In this document: piece after piece, positions 6,405 to 14,780 of the stretch | Position numbering within the stretch: position 1 is the first letter of the stretch | How the letters are laid out: every line of letters begins with the position of its first letter | Assembly: GCA_021730835.1 (NCBI GenBank) | Contig: JAKFYP010000079.1 | Coordinates: 1-31,942 of the forward strand | DNA length: 31,942 nt | Direction of reading: 5' to 3' | Source of the DNA: Alphaproteobacteria bacterium | GTDB lineage: Bacteria > Pseudomonadota > Alphaproteobacteria > Rickettsiales > UBA998 | Notes under the pieces: model-generated | What the model was told of the DNA's origin: nothing | Database searches by the model: none | The model's input: the letters and a program-made list of their open reading frames with translations, nothing else | Program-made: the position numbers and the translations under genes

Positions 6405-8366
6405 ATGTCCGCCGTTCAACCCAGCCCTCTGGCCGATAGCAAATCCCACCATCTCGATGCCGCAGCATACCGCGCCATGTATGCCCGCTCGCTTGGTCAA
6501 CCGGAAGCATTCTGGGCCGAGCAGGCGCATCGCTTTCTCGACTGGGGCCTGCCCTGGCAGCAGGTGCGCTCGTCGTCGTTTGACAAGGAAAACGTGCATA
6601 TCCGCTGGTTTGAGGGGGCGACGCTGAATGTCTCAGCCAACTGCCTTGATCGTCATCTGGGTGAGCGGGGCGGGCAGGCGGCGATTATCTGGGAGCCGGA
6701 TGACCCGAACGAAGCCGGCGTGACGCTGACCTACGAGCAACTGCACCTTCGGGTTTGCCGGGCGGCGAATATGCTGAGAAAACTGGGCGTAAAGCAGGGC
6801 GACCGGGTGACGCTCTATATGCCGATGGTTCCCGAGGCGGCGATTGCCATGCTGGCCTGCGCCCGCATCGGCGCGGTGCATTCGGTGGTATTCGGTGGAT
6901 TCTCCCCGGCCTCACTGCGCGGGCGCATTGAAGATTGCGGCTCAAAACTGGTGATTACCGCCGATGAAGGCGTGCGCGGCGGAAAAAATATTGCTCTCAA
7001 GCGTCAGGTGGATGAGGCCTGCACAGGCACGGGAGTGCAAAGCGTACTGGTGCTCAGGCGCACCGGCGGCGCGGTTGACTGGCAGGACGGGCGCGATGTC
7101 TGGTGGCATGAGCTGGAAGCTGTGGCGGATGACGATTGCCCGGCGGAACGCTTCGAGGCGGAGACACCGCTTTTTATCCTCTATACTTCCGGCTCGACCG
7201 GCAAGCCCAAGGGCCTGCTGCATACCTCGGGCGGCTACCTGCTCTACGCCGCCATGACGTTTCACCATGTGTTCGATTACCGCCCGGGCGAGGTATTCTG
7301 GTGCACGGCGGATGTCGGCTGGATCACCGGGCATTCCTATATTGTCTACGGGCCGCTGGCCTGCGGGGCAACAACCCTGATGTTTGAGGGTGTGCCCAAT
7401 TATCCCGACGCGTCGCGCTTCTGGCAGATCGTTGATAAGCATAAGGTTTCGCTGTTTTACACCGCGCCGACGGCGATACGCATGCTGATGCGCGAGGGCG
7501 AGGGGCCGGTAAAAAGCACCGGCCGCGCCAGCCTGCGGGTGCTCGGCTCGGTCGGGGAGCCGATCAATCCCGAGGCGTGGCGCTGGTATCATGAGGTAGT
7601 GGGCGAAGGCCGCGCTGAAATCGTTGATACCTGGTGGCAGACGGAGACCGGCGGGCATATGCTGAGTCCCATTCCGGGCGCAATTGAGCCAAAACCCGGT
7701 TCCGCCACGCTGCCGTTTTTTGGGGTTGATCCCGTGATTCTGGACGCTGACGGGTGCGAGGTGAAGGACGGCTCCAGCGGAGCGTTGTGCATCAGGAGTT
7801 CATGGCCCGGACAGGCGCGTACTATCTGGGGTGATCACGCCCGTTTCGTCGAGACATATTTTTCCACCTATCCCGGTTATTATTTCTCAGGCGACGCCGC
7901 GCATTGTGACGCGGACGGGTATTACTGGGTATCCGGGCGCATGGATGACGTGCTGAATGTCTCGGGACACCGGCTTGGCACGGCGGAGATCGAGGCGGCC
8001 ATCAATGAGCATCCGCAGGTGACGGAATCGGCGGTGGTTGGCTACCCCCACGACATTAAGGGGCAGGGGATTTATGCCTATGTGACGGTGTTGCCGGGAG
8101 TGGATACACAAGGCGCGGTGGGCGATACCTTGCGCCGGGAATTGCGCGAGACGGTGAAAAAAATCATCGGCTCCATCGCCGCGCCTGAGAAAATCCAGTT
8201 CTCCGATGCCCTTCCCAAAACCCGCTCGGGCAAGATCATGCGCCGTATTCTGCGCAAAGTCGCCGCCGGAGAAGTCACCTCAAAGGAAGATTTCGGCAAG
8301 CTGGGGGATATTTCCACCCTGCTCAACCCGGAAGCGGTGGAGTCGCTGGTGGCGGGGCGGGTATAG
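6405..8366 (+). CDS. acs: acetyl-CoA synthetase
   Basis: 653 aa, the usual length for AMP-forming acetyl-CoA synthetase, a cytoplasmic enzyme that converts acetate, ATP and CoA to acetyl-CoA through acetyl-AMP. Seen: the ACS N-terminal domain, the P-loop-like LYTSGSTGKPKG near residues 259-270, the acetate-pocket DTWWQTETGG motif, the YYFSGDAAHCDADGYYW hinge region, SGRMDDVLNVSGHRLGTAEIE, and C-terminal PKTRSGKIMRR with the catalytic Lys at 610, which in relatives is switched off by acetylation. GGAGG (6395-6399) lies 5 bases before the ATG, so the start is firm and translation should be strong. The Trp in DTWWQTETG favours acetate over larger acyl groups; propionyl-CoA synthetase is the main alternative. 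It appears monocistronic and its stop abuts that of the convergent dehydrogenase. Confidence 0.93.
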   Translation: MSAVQPSPLADSKSHHLDAAAYRAMYARSLGQPEAFWAEQAHRFLDWGLPWQQVRSSSFDKENVHIRWFEGATLNVSANCLDRHLGERGGQAAIIWEPDDPNEAGVTLTYEQLHLRVCRAANMLRKLGVKQGDRVTLYMPMVPEAAIAMLACARIGAVHSVVFGGFSPASLRGRIEDCGSKLVITADEGVRGGKNIALKRQVDEACTGTGVQSVLVLRRTGGAVDWQDGRDVWWHELEAVADDDCPAERFEAETPLFILYTSGSTGKPKGLLHTSGGYLLYAAMTFHHVFDYRPGEVFWCTADVGWITGHSYIVYGPLACGATTLMFEGVPNYPDASRFWQIVDKHKVSLFYTAPTAIRMLMREGEGPVKSTGRASLRVLGSVGEPINPEAWRWYHEVVGEGRAEIVDTWWQTETGGHMLSPIPGAIEPKPGSATLPFFGVDPVILDADGCEVKDGSSGALCIRSSWPGQARTIWGDHARFVETYFSTYPGYYFSGDAAHCDADGYYWVSGRMDDVLNVSGHRLGTAEIEAAINEHPQVTESAVVGYPHDIKGQGIYAYVTVLPGVDTQGAVGDTLRRELRETVKKIIGSIAAPEKIQFSDALPKTRSGKIMRRILRKVAAGEVTSKEDFGKLGDISTLLNPEAVESLVAGRV

Positions 8367-9152
8367 CTACCCGGTGGCGGTATCTCTGGGCGGCTTTTCC
8401 GGCAGGCGGCGAAACAGCAGGTCGCTCAGGCGCGGCGGTATCAGGGCGAAAAACCACATAGTCGCGGCGGCCCTGAGCGGAAAAGCGATGCGCGGCTTGT
8501 CCTTCTCCAGCCCCCGGCGGATAATGACGGCGGCCTTGTCGGCTCCGATCATAAACGGCATGCGGTACGGATTCACCGCCGTCATCGGCGTGCGGATGAA
8601 CCCGGGGCAGATCACCGAGACTTTGATCCCGCTGGGGTGCAGATGCCCCCGCATCCCCTCGCCGAAGATTTTAACCGCCGCCTTGCTGGCGCAGTAAGCG
8701 GGTGCGCCGGGAAATCCCCGGTAGCCTGCCAGCGAGGCCATCAGGGCGAGTTGCCCGCCGCCGCGACGTTTCATGCGGTCAATGAGGGGAAAGAGACTGT
8801 TGCATAACCCGTCCCAGTTGGCGGCGAAAATAGCGCGGATGTTCTCAGGGGTTTCCGACCCGCCCGCCGTGCCGCCGGAAATCCCGGCATTGGCGATCAG
8901 CAGGTCAACCGGGTGCGCATCGTCGAATCGCTCAAGCCACGCTGCGGTTGCCGCCTCGTCGGTGAGATCAACCAGCCCGGTGATCGTTGCCGCCCCCCTT
9001 GAGCGGCATTGCAAGGCGACGGCTTCCAGCCGTTCAGCGTTGCGCCCGAGCAGGCCGAGCACGCGTCCCGGCACGGCGTATTCAACGGCCAGCGCCGCGC
9101 CGATGCCGCTCGATGCGCCGGTAATAACAAGATGGCGGGGGATAGGGATCAT
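8367..9152 (-). CDS. short-chain dehydrogenase/reductase (SDR)
   Basis: 261 aa from the ATG at 9152. Seen: the classical Rossmann cofactor motif TGASSGIG near the N-terminus, NAG in ANAGISGG, the catalytic Ser in LMASLAGYRG, and the YCASK Tyr/Lys pair, followed by ICPGFIRTPMT. This is a complete classical SDR catalytic set. The C-terminus is hydrophobic (AAATMWFFALIPPRL), suggesting membrane association. The substrate cannot be told; relatives act on varied alcohols, lipids and sugars. The frame stays open a further 146 codons upstream to 9590, but that part overlaps the opposite gene at 9210-9827 and precedes the Rossmann strand, so the internal ATG is preferred although its Shine-Dalgarno is weak. 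Confidence 0.85.
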   Translation of the reverse strand: MIPIPRHLVITGASSGIGAALAVEYAVPGRVLGLLGRNAERLEAVALQCRSRGAATITGLVDLTDEAATAAWLERFDDAHPVDLLIANAGISGGTAGGSETPENIRAIFAANWDGLCNSLFPLIDRMKRRGGGQLALMASLAGYRGFPGAPAYCASKAAVKIFGEGMRGHLHPSGIKVSVICPGFIRTPMTAVNPYRMPFMIGADKAAVIIRRGLEKDKPRIAFPLRAAATMWFFALIPPRLSDLLFRRLPEKPPRDTATG

Positions 9153-9209
9153 ATATTCAGCATACACAGAATAGGTGACTGATAACGCTTTTTTTATTAT
9201 AGTAGAGGA

Positions 9210-9827
9210 ATGATTTTTGTTTCCCCACCGGCTAGCTTGCTTAGCCCACTGATGGCAATCGGTGGACGCAGTTGCCAAACGGTTATGACCGCGCTGCAAA
9301 GCGGAGCCAGGCTGTCCTGTTTCGTGCCGGAGAGCATAGATGGGGATAATGGTGGATATTACGATGCGGCAAGCCAGACCGTTTACCTGAATATCACGCG
9401 CCCGCCCGGTCGTCTGACGCATGTGCTGGTGCACGAATGCCAGCACGCTGTGAATCTTCTCACCGGCACGGTTATGGGTGAATCGCAGGCGGTAGCACTG
9501 GGAAAAGAAGCTTATATTGAGAATTTTCTGCGTGATGAGGCGCTGGCCCATGCCGCCGGATTGATTGAAGCGCATGAAGCCGGGGATCAACAGGAGCTTC
9601 GCTCCCCTGCCATGCGGGCATTGTTTGAGGGAATGGACTACCGTGGTTCAGGCGATGCGGCGTTTTCTGCCTATGCCGAATACGCTATGCCGATGCTGCG
9701 GCAAGGAGCATTGGGTTACCTTGACAAGGCAAATGAAAGCTTTACCGCTCACGGTGGGCAATCGTTTCAGTCAAGATATGCCCGGCGGGATGCGTTGCAG
9801 TCGCAGGCAACGACAGCCATGTTATAG
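9210..9827 (+). CDS. putative zinc metallopeptidase with HECQH motif
   Basis: 205 aa, no clear signal peptide or membrane helix. Residues 67-82 (GRLTHVLVHECQHAVN) contain an HExxH zinc motif (H75, E76, H79) at the end of a hydrophobic helix, and E110 in RDEALAHAAG is a plausible third ligand about 31 residues later. The strand before it (GGYYDAASQTVYLNI) resembles the edge strand seen in gluzincin-type folds. The family is not firmly recognised; it resembles uncharacterised putative metallopeptidases sometimes proposed as effectors. GAGGA sits only 1 base before the ATG, so the start may be wrong; an ATG at codon 15 is another option. It is divergent from the SDR gene and overlaps the end of the GNAT gene by 6 bases. 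Confidence 0.65.
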   Translation: MIFVSPPASLLSPLMAIGGRSCQTVMTALQSGARLSCFVPESIDGDNGGYYDAASQTVYLNITRPPGRLTHVLVHECQHAVNLLTGTVMGESQAVALGKEAYIENFLRDEALAHAAGLIEAHEAGDQQELRSPAMRALFEGMDYRGSGDAAFSAYAEYAMPMLRQGALGYLDKANESFTAHGGQSFQSRYARRDALQSQATTAML

Positions 9828-10313
9828 TTTCCGATGTAAAATCAGCGAATCAACGTAGTTTCCATCGGGAAGGCAGTAGCCTTCCGGTACGCGGGCAATC
9901 TCGGTAAACCCCAGTTTTTTCCAGACCGCAACTGAGGGCAGGTTGGTGGAGACCACCATATTAAACTGCATGGCGCGATAGCCCAGCCGCCTCGCCTCGC
10001 TCATCGCATGTTCGCCCATGCGGGTGCAGACGCCCCCACCGGCGAAGCGCGGATTGACCATAAACCCGCCATTGGCGGTATGCGAGGCGGGGCCGAGATG
10101 GTTGGGCCGCAGGTAGAAAGTTCCGGCCAGCTCCCCGTTCATGCGGGCGGCATAAACCCGGGCATTGGGAAAAAACCAGAGCGAGGGGGCCATCTCACGG
10201 CTCACATCGGGCGGCCAGGCATAGGTACGGCCTTCCGCTGCAATCTGCCGCATGAAGGGCCAGATTTCATCCATGATATCCGGTGTGGCCTGAGTAATCT
10301 CAAGGGTATCCAT
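9822..10313 (-). CDS. GNAT-family N-acetyltransferase
   Basis: 163 aa from the ATG at 10313. This is a typical single-domain GNAT that would transfer an acetyl group from CoA to an amine. Seen: an N-terminal strand EITQATPDIMDEIW, the central strands VYAARMNGELAGTFYLRP, the acetyl-CoA pyrophosphate-binding turn PRFAGGGVCTRMGEHAM, the helix SEARRLGYRAMQFN, and the closing NLPSVAVWKKLGFTEIARVPEG. The substrate is unknown. A GTG at 10427, directly after the rlmH stop, would add 38 mostly basic residues before the domain and is less likely. It lies downstream of nadD-rsfS-rlmH on the same strand and could be the last gene of that operon, 114 bp on. Confidence 0.85.
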   Translation of the reverse strand: MDTLEITQATPDIMDEIWPFMRQIAAEGRTYAWPPDVSREMAPSLWFFPNARVYAARMNGELAGTFYLRPNHLGPASHTANGGFMVNPRFAGGGVCTRMGEHAMSEARRLGYRAMQFNMVVSTNLPSVAVWKKLGFTEIARVPEGYCLPDGNYVDSLILHRKL

Positions 10314-10427
10314 GCGCCGCCAATACGCTAAAACGTCCGGAAACGCAAGGGGAAGGCTTTCCGGAAAGTAAACTAGCCGGATGCGCTTTCTTCTCCGTTT
10401 CCGGGTTGGGAGATAAATTCCGATCAC

Positions 10428-10880
10428 TCACCCGTGATGATACGGATGGCGGTTTAAAATAGCCCATGCCCGGTAGAGTTGCTCGGCCAGCAAAGTGCGC
10501 ATCAGCAGGTGCGGCCAGGTGACACGCCCGAAAGACAGCACGGCGTCGGCCTGTTTCAGCATAGCCTTATCCAGCCCCGCATGCCCGCCGATGATAAAGC
10601 CGATATGTTGATCACCGCCATCACGCCACGCACCGATGCGCTCCGCCAGTTCGGGGCTGGAGAATGTCCGCCCGCTCTCATCAAGCGCGACGATGCGATG
10701 CGCGCCCGCTTTTTTACACAGGTCGAATAACAGGGTGGTTTCTTCGGCAGGTGTCATGCCGGGTTTAGCCCGGGCTTCAAGCAGGCTCAACTCCCACGGC
10801 AGGCGTTCAGCGTAGAGCGCAAACAACTCGCGCTCAGGCCCCTTCGCCCATTTCCCGCCCGCAGCAACAATCAGGCGCAA
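10428..10880 (-). CDS. rlmH: 23S rRNA (pseudouridine1915-N3)-methyltransferase RlmH
   Basis: 150 aa, matching the usual 155 or so. RlmH is a SPOUT methyltransferase that methylates pseudouridine 1915 in helix 69 of 23S rRNA on assembled ribosomes. Seen: the N-terminal MRLIVAAGGKWAKGPERELF strand and helix, LDESGRTFSSPELAERI, the SAM-binding knot segment FIIGGHAGL, and C-terminal FGRVTWPHLLMRTLLAEQLYRA followed by HPYHH. The start codon is TTG, placed immediately after the rsfS stop (TAG then TTG), which suggests translation by reinitiation. No ATG is present at the conserved N-terminus. Confidence 0.92.
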   Translation of the reverse strand: MRLIVAAGGKWAKGPERELFALYAERLPWELSLLEARAKPGMTPAEETTLLFDLCKKAGAHRIVALDESGRTFSSPELAERIGAWRDGGDQHIGFIIGGHAGLDKAMLKQADAVLSFGRVTWPHLLMRTLLAEQLYRAWAILNRHPYHHG

Positions 10881-11219
10881 CTACAACGCCATTTCCTGAG
10901 GCGGCGGCACAACGACCGCCCACATTTTCTCGAGATGATACATCTCTCGCACTTCGGGCTTAAACAGGTGAATGACGATATCCCCGGCGTCAATCAACAC
11001 CCAGTTGCAGCTTTCCTTTCCTTCGACTCCGACGGAGGAAAGTCCGGTATGCCTGAGCTTTTCGACGAGGTGATCCGCCATAGCGGAGATGTGGCGCTGG
11101 GAACGGCCGCTGGCGACGATCATGCAGTCGGCGAAGCTGCTTTTCCCGTTGAGGTCGACGACGGTGACGTCCGTGGCCTTGTCGTCGTCGAGCGAGGATA
11201 AGATGAGGTTACGGATCAG
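10881..11219 (-). CDS. rsfS: ribosome silencing factor RsfS with apparent CTG start
   Basis: 112 aa if begun at the CTG at 11219. RsfS binds ribosomal protein uL14 and blocks subunit joining in starvation. Seen: NLILSSLDDDKATDVTVVDL, KSSFADCMIVASGRSQRHI, ADHLVEKLRHTG and WVLIDAGDIVIHLF, the whole conserved RsfS/Iojap domain. The first in-frame ATG (11123) lies 32 codons inside the domain. No in-frame ATG, GTG or TTG occurs between it and the upstream stop near 11277. A CTG overlapping the nadD stop (CTGA), preceded by GGGGAG at 7 bases, is the best start. ATC codons just after it are alternatives. The gene lies between nadD and rlmH, a standard operon. Confidence 0.9.
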   Translation of the reverse strand: MIRNLILSSLDDDKATDVTVVDLNGKSSFADCMIVASGRSQRHISAMADHLVEKLRHTGLSSVGVEGKESCNWVLIDAGDIVIHLFKPEVREMYHLEKMWAVVVPPPQEMAL

Positions 11220-11878
11220 ATCCGAACTCCCCGCGATGGTGTAGGTAGCGATGGCGAAATCTCCTGTATTGGTTGCCAGTTTCCATTATGACGCGAAAAC
11301 GCGTCTTTTCCAAGTGTTTTTCGTAAGCCTGTCGCGCTGGCCGGGTGGGGCCGCAAAAACAGCGCCGACCAGCAGGGAGCCTCGCCGGGAGCCATGCGCC
11401 GCCATGATTGCAGCGCTGTGGCCGCCTTGCTTTTCAGCGCCCCGTATGTACCCGGGCGGCGGTCGGCGATGACCAGCGGAACGAGGGCGGCAATCTCACG
11501 CCATTGCCGCCAGCGATGAAATCCGGCGAGGTTGTCCATCCCCATCAGCCAGACGAAGCGGCAGCCCGGATTCGCCTGCATCAGCCGCCGGAGTGTGTCT
11601 ATTGTGTAACGGGTAGCAAATTTCCGCTCGCAATCCAGTACCCGGATCCGGGGATGGCGAGCCGTCCGGCGGGCATGTTCCAGCCTGAGCGCATAGGGAG
11701 CCAGTGTATCCGGGTCTTTCAGAGGATTGGCAGGGGATACCAGCCACCAGACTTCCGCCAGCGCGTAACGTTTCATCGCCGCAACCGAGATATGGAGATG
11801 GCCCGCATGGGCCGGGTTGAAGGAGCCTCCCAGCAGTCCGATCAGACGGGTTGGGGTCGCGTTTTTCCTGTAGCGCAT
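11216..11878 (-). CDS. nadD: nicotinate-nucleotide adenylyltransferase NadD
   Basis: 220 aa from the ATG at 11878 (a TTG at 11884 would add two residues). NadD adenylates nicotinate mononucleotide to deamido-NAD in the NAD pathway. Seen: the nucleotidyltransferase signature GLLGGSFNPAHAGHLHIS, the substrate-contacting WWLVSPANPLK, RYTIDTLRRL, FVWLMGMDNLAGFHRW, and the C-terminal ASATGLRK that corresponds to the usual S-T-x-x-R motif. Length and motif order are normal. It is the first gene of the nadD-rsfS-rlmH group, and its TGA overlaps the rsfS start. The upstream plus-strand prepilin peptidase is divergent, with only 28 bp between the starts, so promoters for both must overlap neighbouring coding ends. 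Confidence 0.93.
   Translation of the reverse strand: MRYRKNATPTRLIGLLGGSFNPAHAGHLHISVAAMKRYALAEVWWLVSPANPLKDPDTLAPYALRLEHARRTARHPRIRVLDCERKFATRYTIDTLRRLMQANPGCRFVWLMGMDNLAGFHRWRQWREIAALVPLVIADRRPGTYGALKSKAATALQSWRRMAPGEAPCWSALFLRPHPASATGLRKTLGKDAFSRHNGNWQPIQEISPSLPTPSRGVRI
11227..11232 (-). promoter_or_regulatory. Shine-Dalgarno that fixes the rsfS CTG start
   Basis: GGGGAG lies 7 bases before the CTG at 11219, inside the last codons of nadD. It is the only strong ribosome-binding signal near the conserved RsfS N-terminus and supports initiation at a non-standard codon, coupled to nadD termination. Confidence 0.5.
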
Positions 11879-11906
11879 TGCCAAGCTCTACCATAGCATA
11901 CGCTTT

Positions 11907-12707
11907 ATGGAAATGCTGGAGATTGCGGGGGTTATTTTTCTGGGGCTGTGCTTTGGCAGCTTCGCCACGCTGCTCGGCTACCGCTTGCCGCTCGGCCTGC
12001 CGGTGACGCTGGATCGCTCGCGCTGTCCCGCCTGCAAAATCCCGCTGGGCATTAAGGATTTATTCCCGGTCGGCTCATGGCTGGCCTTCGGCGGCAAATG
12101 CCGCCATTGCGAGGGTAAAATCCCGGTACGCTATCCTTTAACCGAACTGGCGACCGTCCTGTTGTTTTTATTAGTTTATGCGCGTTTCGGCCTGTCGGCA
12201 CAGGCAATATTCCTGATGCTGCTGGCGGTCTGCCTCGTGGTGATGTTTCTCGCCGATTTCGCCCATTACATCATTCCCGATCAGGTGCAACTGGCAATGG
12301 GTGCGCTGGGGATGATTTACAAGCTGTGTCTGGTGGACGCCTATCCGGCGGATGTGCTGGCCGGAGCCTTGACCGGGCTGGCCATCGGCATCGGCCTGCA
12401 ATACGGGTTTCGTATCCTGTTTAGAAAAGACGGGCTGGGCACGGGCGATGTGAAATTCCTGCTGGTGGCCGGGTTATGGCTGGGTACGCGTGAGCTGGTT
12501 CCGCTGCTGTTCTTCTCCGGGCTGCTGGGTATCGTCACCGCTGTTTTCTGGCGCGGCGCGGGAAAAGGCCCGGTATTTCCCTTCGGTCCGGCGCTTGGCG
12601 CTTCGATGTTCCTGCAACTGGTATTTCCGGAAATTTCACAAAGTTTCTGGCATCTGGGGGAATGGACGGGCCGGACAGTGTATGGCGGTATCACTCCCGG
12701 ACAATGA
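11907..12707 (+). CDS. prepilin peptidase (type IV leader peptidase, PilD/GspO family)
   Basis: 266 aa integral membrane aspartyl protease that cleaves, and usually N-methylates, type IV prepilins or pseudopilins. Seen: an N-terminal segment with GLCFGSFATLLGYRLP, the cytoplasmic zinc-type cysteine pairs C40/C43 (CPAC) and C65/C68 (CRHC), then about six to seven hydrophobic helices. The catalytic aspartates fit LADFAHYIIPD (D117/D125) and the signature GLGTGDVK (D181). All key residues are present. No pilin or pseudopilin substrate is in the window, but the next plus-strand gene is a secretin, so both probably serve one type IV pilus or type II-like machine. Confidence 0.92.
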   Translation: MEMLEIAGVIFLGLCFGSFATLLGYRLPLGLPVTLDRSRCPACKIPLGIKDLFPVGSWLAFGGKCRHCEGKIPVRYPLTELATVLLFLLVYARFGLSAQAIFLMLLAVCLVVMFLADFAHYIIPDQVQLAMGALGMIYKLCLVDAYPADVLAGALTGLAIGIGLQYGFRILFRKDGLGTGDVKFLLVAGLWLGTRELVPLLFFSGLLGIVTAVFWRGAGKGPVFPFGPALGASMFLQLVFPEISQSFWHLGEWTGRTVYGGITPGQ

Positions 12708-12827
12708 ACAAATCTCAGTCCTCGCCGGATATTTATTGTTTGAATTTCTGCCATGTTCCGGCTACGAACAGTATATGGTGGTTTAACTAAAAGCTAACCA
12801 CTACGTGTTGGGATTACGGAAACGGGA

Positions 12828-14726
12828 ATGTGGAAATCTCTATCATCCTGCGCTTTTTTAGGCCTGACGCTCGGCCTGCTGACTGGCTGCGCCGATTTTA
12901 ATGATTTCGGCAAAGCCGGGCAACTTGATCCGATTGACCGCAAACTTGGCCTTACCCGCAAAGACTACAGGAGTCTGGATCAAAGCCCGGTAAGTCAGGA
13001 CGGGAAAAGAGAAACCGGAGCGCTTCAGGTCAAAGAGCCGCCGGTTCCCGATCTTGCTCCGATTCTCGCCGCCCCGCGCCCGCCGAAAATCACCAATACC
13101 AAACTGGTTTCGGTCACCGTCACAGATGACGTACCGCTCAAGGATGTGCTGATCGAACTGGCGCGCCTTGCCGATGTGGATATTGAACTGGATGCCGGGA
13201 TTCAGGGCGGCATTTCCTTCCGGGCCAAAGAACGCCCATTTAACGAGGTTGTCGCCCGGATCGCCGATCTTGCCGGGCTACGTTATTCGATGAAAAACGG
13301 AGTGCTCAGGGTTGAGCGCGACATCCCCTACATCAAAAACTACAATCTCGATTTTCTTAACATGGTGCGCGGCAGTGAAAGCACCGTGACGGTTTCAACC
13401 GACATTCTCTCGCTGGCCACTTCGGCCAGCAGTGGGGGTGAAGGCGGCGGTGGTGGTGGCGGAGCCGCCGGATTAAGCACCGGCTCTACTTCAACAATCT
13501 CATCCGCCGCCGAGGATGATTTCTGGGAATCGCTGGAGGTCGGGGTACGCGAAATCCTGAGTTATCAACCGCAGCAACGCCTTTCTTCGGGTATTGCCGC
13601 TGTCCCCGATCCGGCAACGGCGGCGACTCCTGCCGTCGATCCGGCAGCGGCTGGTGCAGGAGCGGCAGTGGCGAGCGGGGCAGTGGCAGGCGCAACGGCA
13701 GGAGCGGCCGGGGGGGCGGCCGGGGCGGCAGGCGCAAATTCCAATCGTACTGCGAATGGTGGGTTTTTTGTCATCAACCGGCAGGCAGGTATTTTGTCCA
13801 TCTCTGCGTCCGAGCAGCAACATGTTGTCATTCGTACCTTTATTGACCGGCTGCGTTCCAGCGCCACCGCGCAGGTGCTGATTGAGGCGAAAATCGTTGA
13901 GGTGGAGTTGGAAGACGAATTCCGCAGCGGCATCGACTGGAGCCTGATTAACGGCGATGTCAATATCGGCACGACATTCGGCCCGGATTTCGAGGCGAAT
14001 AACGTGATTACCACCGTTATCAGTGACGGGCAGGCAGGGAATCTCGATGTCGCTGTCGATCTGCTGGAGCGCTTCGGCACGACACGCACCCTGTCCAGCC
14101 CACGTTTGAACGCGATTAACAATCAGCAGGCCGTCCTGACTTTTGCCGAAAACCGGGTGTTTTTCGATATCGATATTGAGCGCGAGGACGATACCATCAC
14201 CACTGGTGGCCAGATCATTCCCGGCACAACGACTATTGAGACCACCCGTCATACCATACCGATCGGGATTATTCTCAATATCCTGCCCTCGATTGACATT
14301 GAAGATAACGAGGTAACACTCAATGTACGCCCAACTCTGTCGCGTCAGGTTGACACCGTGATTGATCCCGGCTCGGCGCTGGCCAACCAGATTATCATCA
14401 ATCAGGGTGGAGCCGGGTTTACCTCAGAGATTCCTGTCGTCGAGGTGCGCGAGCTGGATTCCATCCTGAAAATCAAAAGCGGACAGATCATGGTCATTGG
14501 CGGGCTGATGGAGCAAACTTCCACCAACGAAGATACCGGCGTGCCTTATCTCAGCCGTATCCCCCTGATCGGTAACGCCTTCAAATCCTCGCAAAAACGT
14601 GACTCAACCCGCGAGTTGATTATTTTCATCCGCGCCACTATCATCAACCCGGGGGGCAATTACCAGAAGGCGGATGAGCGTATTTACAATACGTTCACCC
14701 GTGACCCGAGGCCGCTTGCCTTCTAA
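12828..14726 (+). CDS. secretin lipoprotein, MshL/GspD/PilQ superfamily
   Basis: 632 aa. A signal peptide ends at lipobox Cys21 (LLTGC), so it is a lipoprotein secretin that would form a gated outer-membrane ring. Seen: a secretin/TonB short N-domain (VPLKDVLIELARLADVDIEL), a second N-domain around FFVINRQAGILSISAS and QVLIEAKIVEVELEDEF, and a C-terminal secretin core with TRTLSSPRLNAINNQQAVL, VEVRELDSILKIKSGQ, MVIGGLMEQ and VPYLSRIPLIGNAFKS, closing with RELIIFIRATII. Two Gly- and Ala-rich stretches (encoded at 13429-13470 and about 13600-13740) lie before the second N-domain block. The lipobox and domain order fit the MSHA-type MshL group best. The gene begins 120 bp after the prepilin peptidase. 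Confidence 0.9.
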   Translation: MWKSLSSCAFLGLTLGLLTGCADFNDFGKAGQLDPIDRKLGLTRKDYRSLDQSPVSQDGKRETGALQVKEPPVPDLAPILAAPRPPKITNTKLVSVTVTDDVPLKDVLIELARLADVDIELDAGIQGGISFRAKERPFNEVVARIADLAGLRYSMKNGVLRVERDIPYIKNYNLDFLNMVRGSESTVTVSTDILSLATSASSGGEGGGGGGGAAGLSTGSTSTISSAAEDDFWESLEVGVREILSYQPQQRLSSGIAAVPDPATAATPAVDPAAAGAGAAVASGAVAGATAGAAGGAAGAAGANSNRTANGGFFVINRQAGILSISASEQQHVVIRTFIDRLRSSATAQVLIEAKIVEVELEDEFRSGIDWSLINGDVNIGTTFGPDFEANNVITTVISDGQAGNLDVAVDLLERFGTTRTLSSPRLNAINNQQAVLTFAENRVFFDIDIEREDDTITTGGQIIPGTTTIETTRHTIPIGIILNILPSIDIEDNEVTLNVRPTLSRQVDTVIDPGSALANQIIINQGGAGFTSEIPVVEVRELDSILKIKSGQIMVIGGLMEQTSTNEDTGVPYLSRIPLIGNAFKSSQKRDSTRELIIFIRATIINPGGNYQKADERIYNTFTRDPRPLAF

Positions 14727-14780
14727 CAATTTGCGGAAAAAAGTTTTGACGCAAACTGCTAAAGAATCAAGAGGGTTCCC

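Noticed and set aside
9153..9590. N-terminal extension of the SDR reading frame
   Set aside because: It overlaps the opposite metallopeptidase gene, precedes the Rossmann strand and has no support beyond being open.
13500..14252. Minus-strand open frames opposite the secretin
   Set aside because: They overlap a secretin with intact domains, and their Arg/Pro/Cys-rich composition is that of reverse-strand artefacts.
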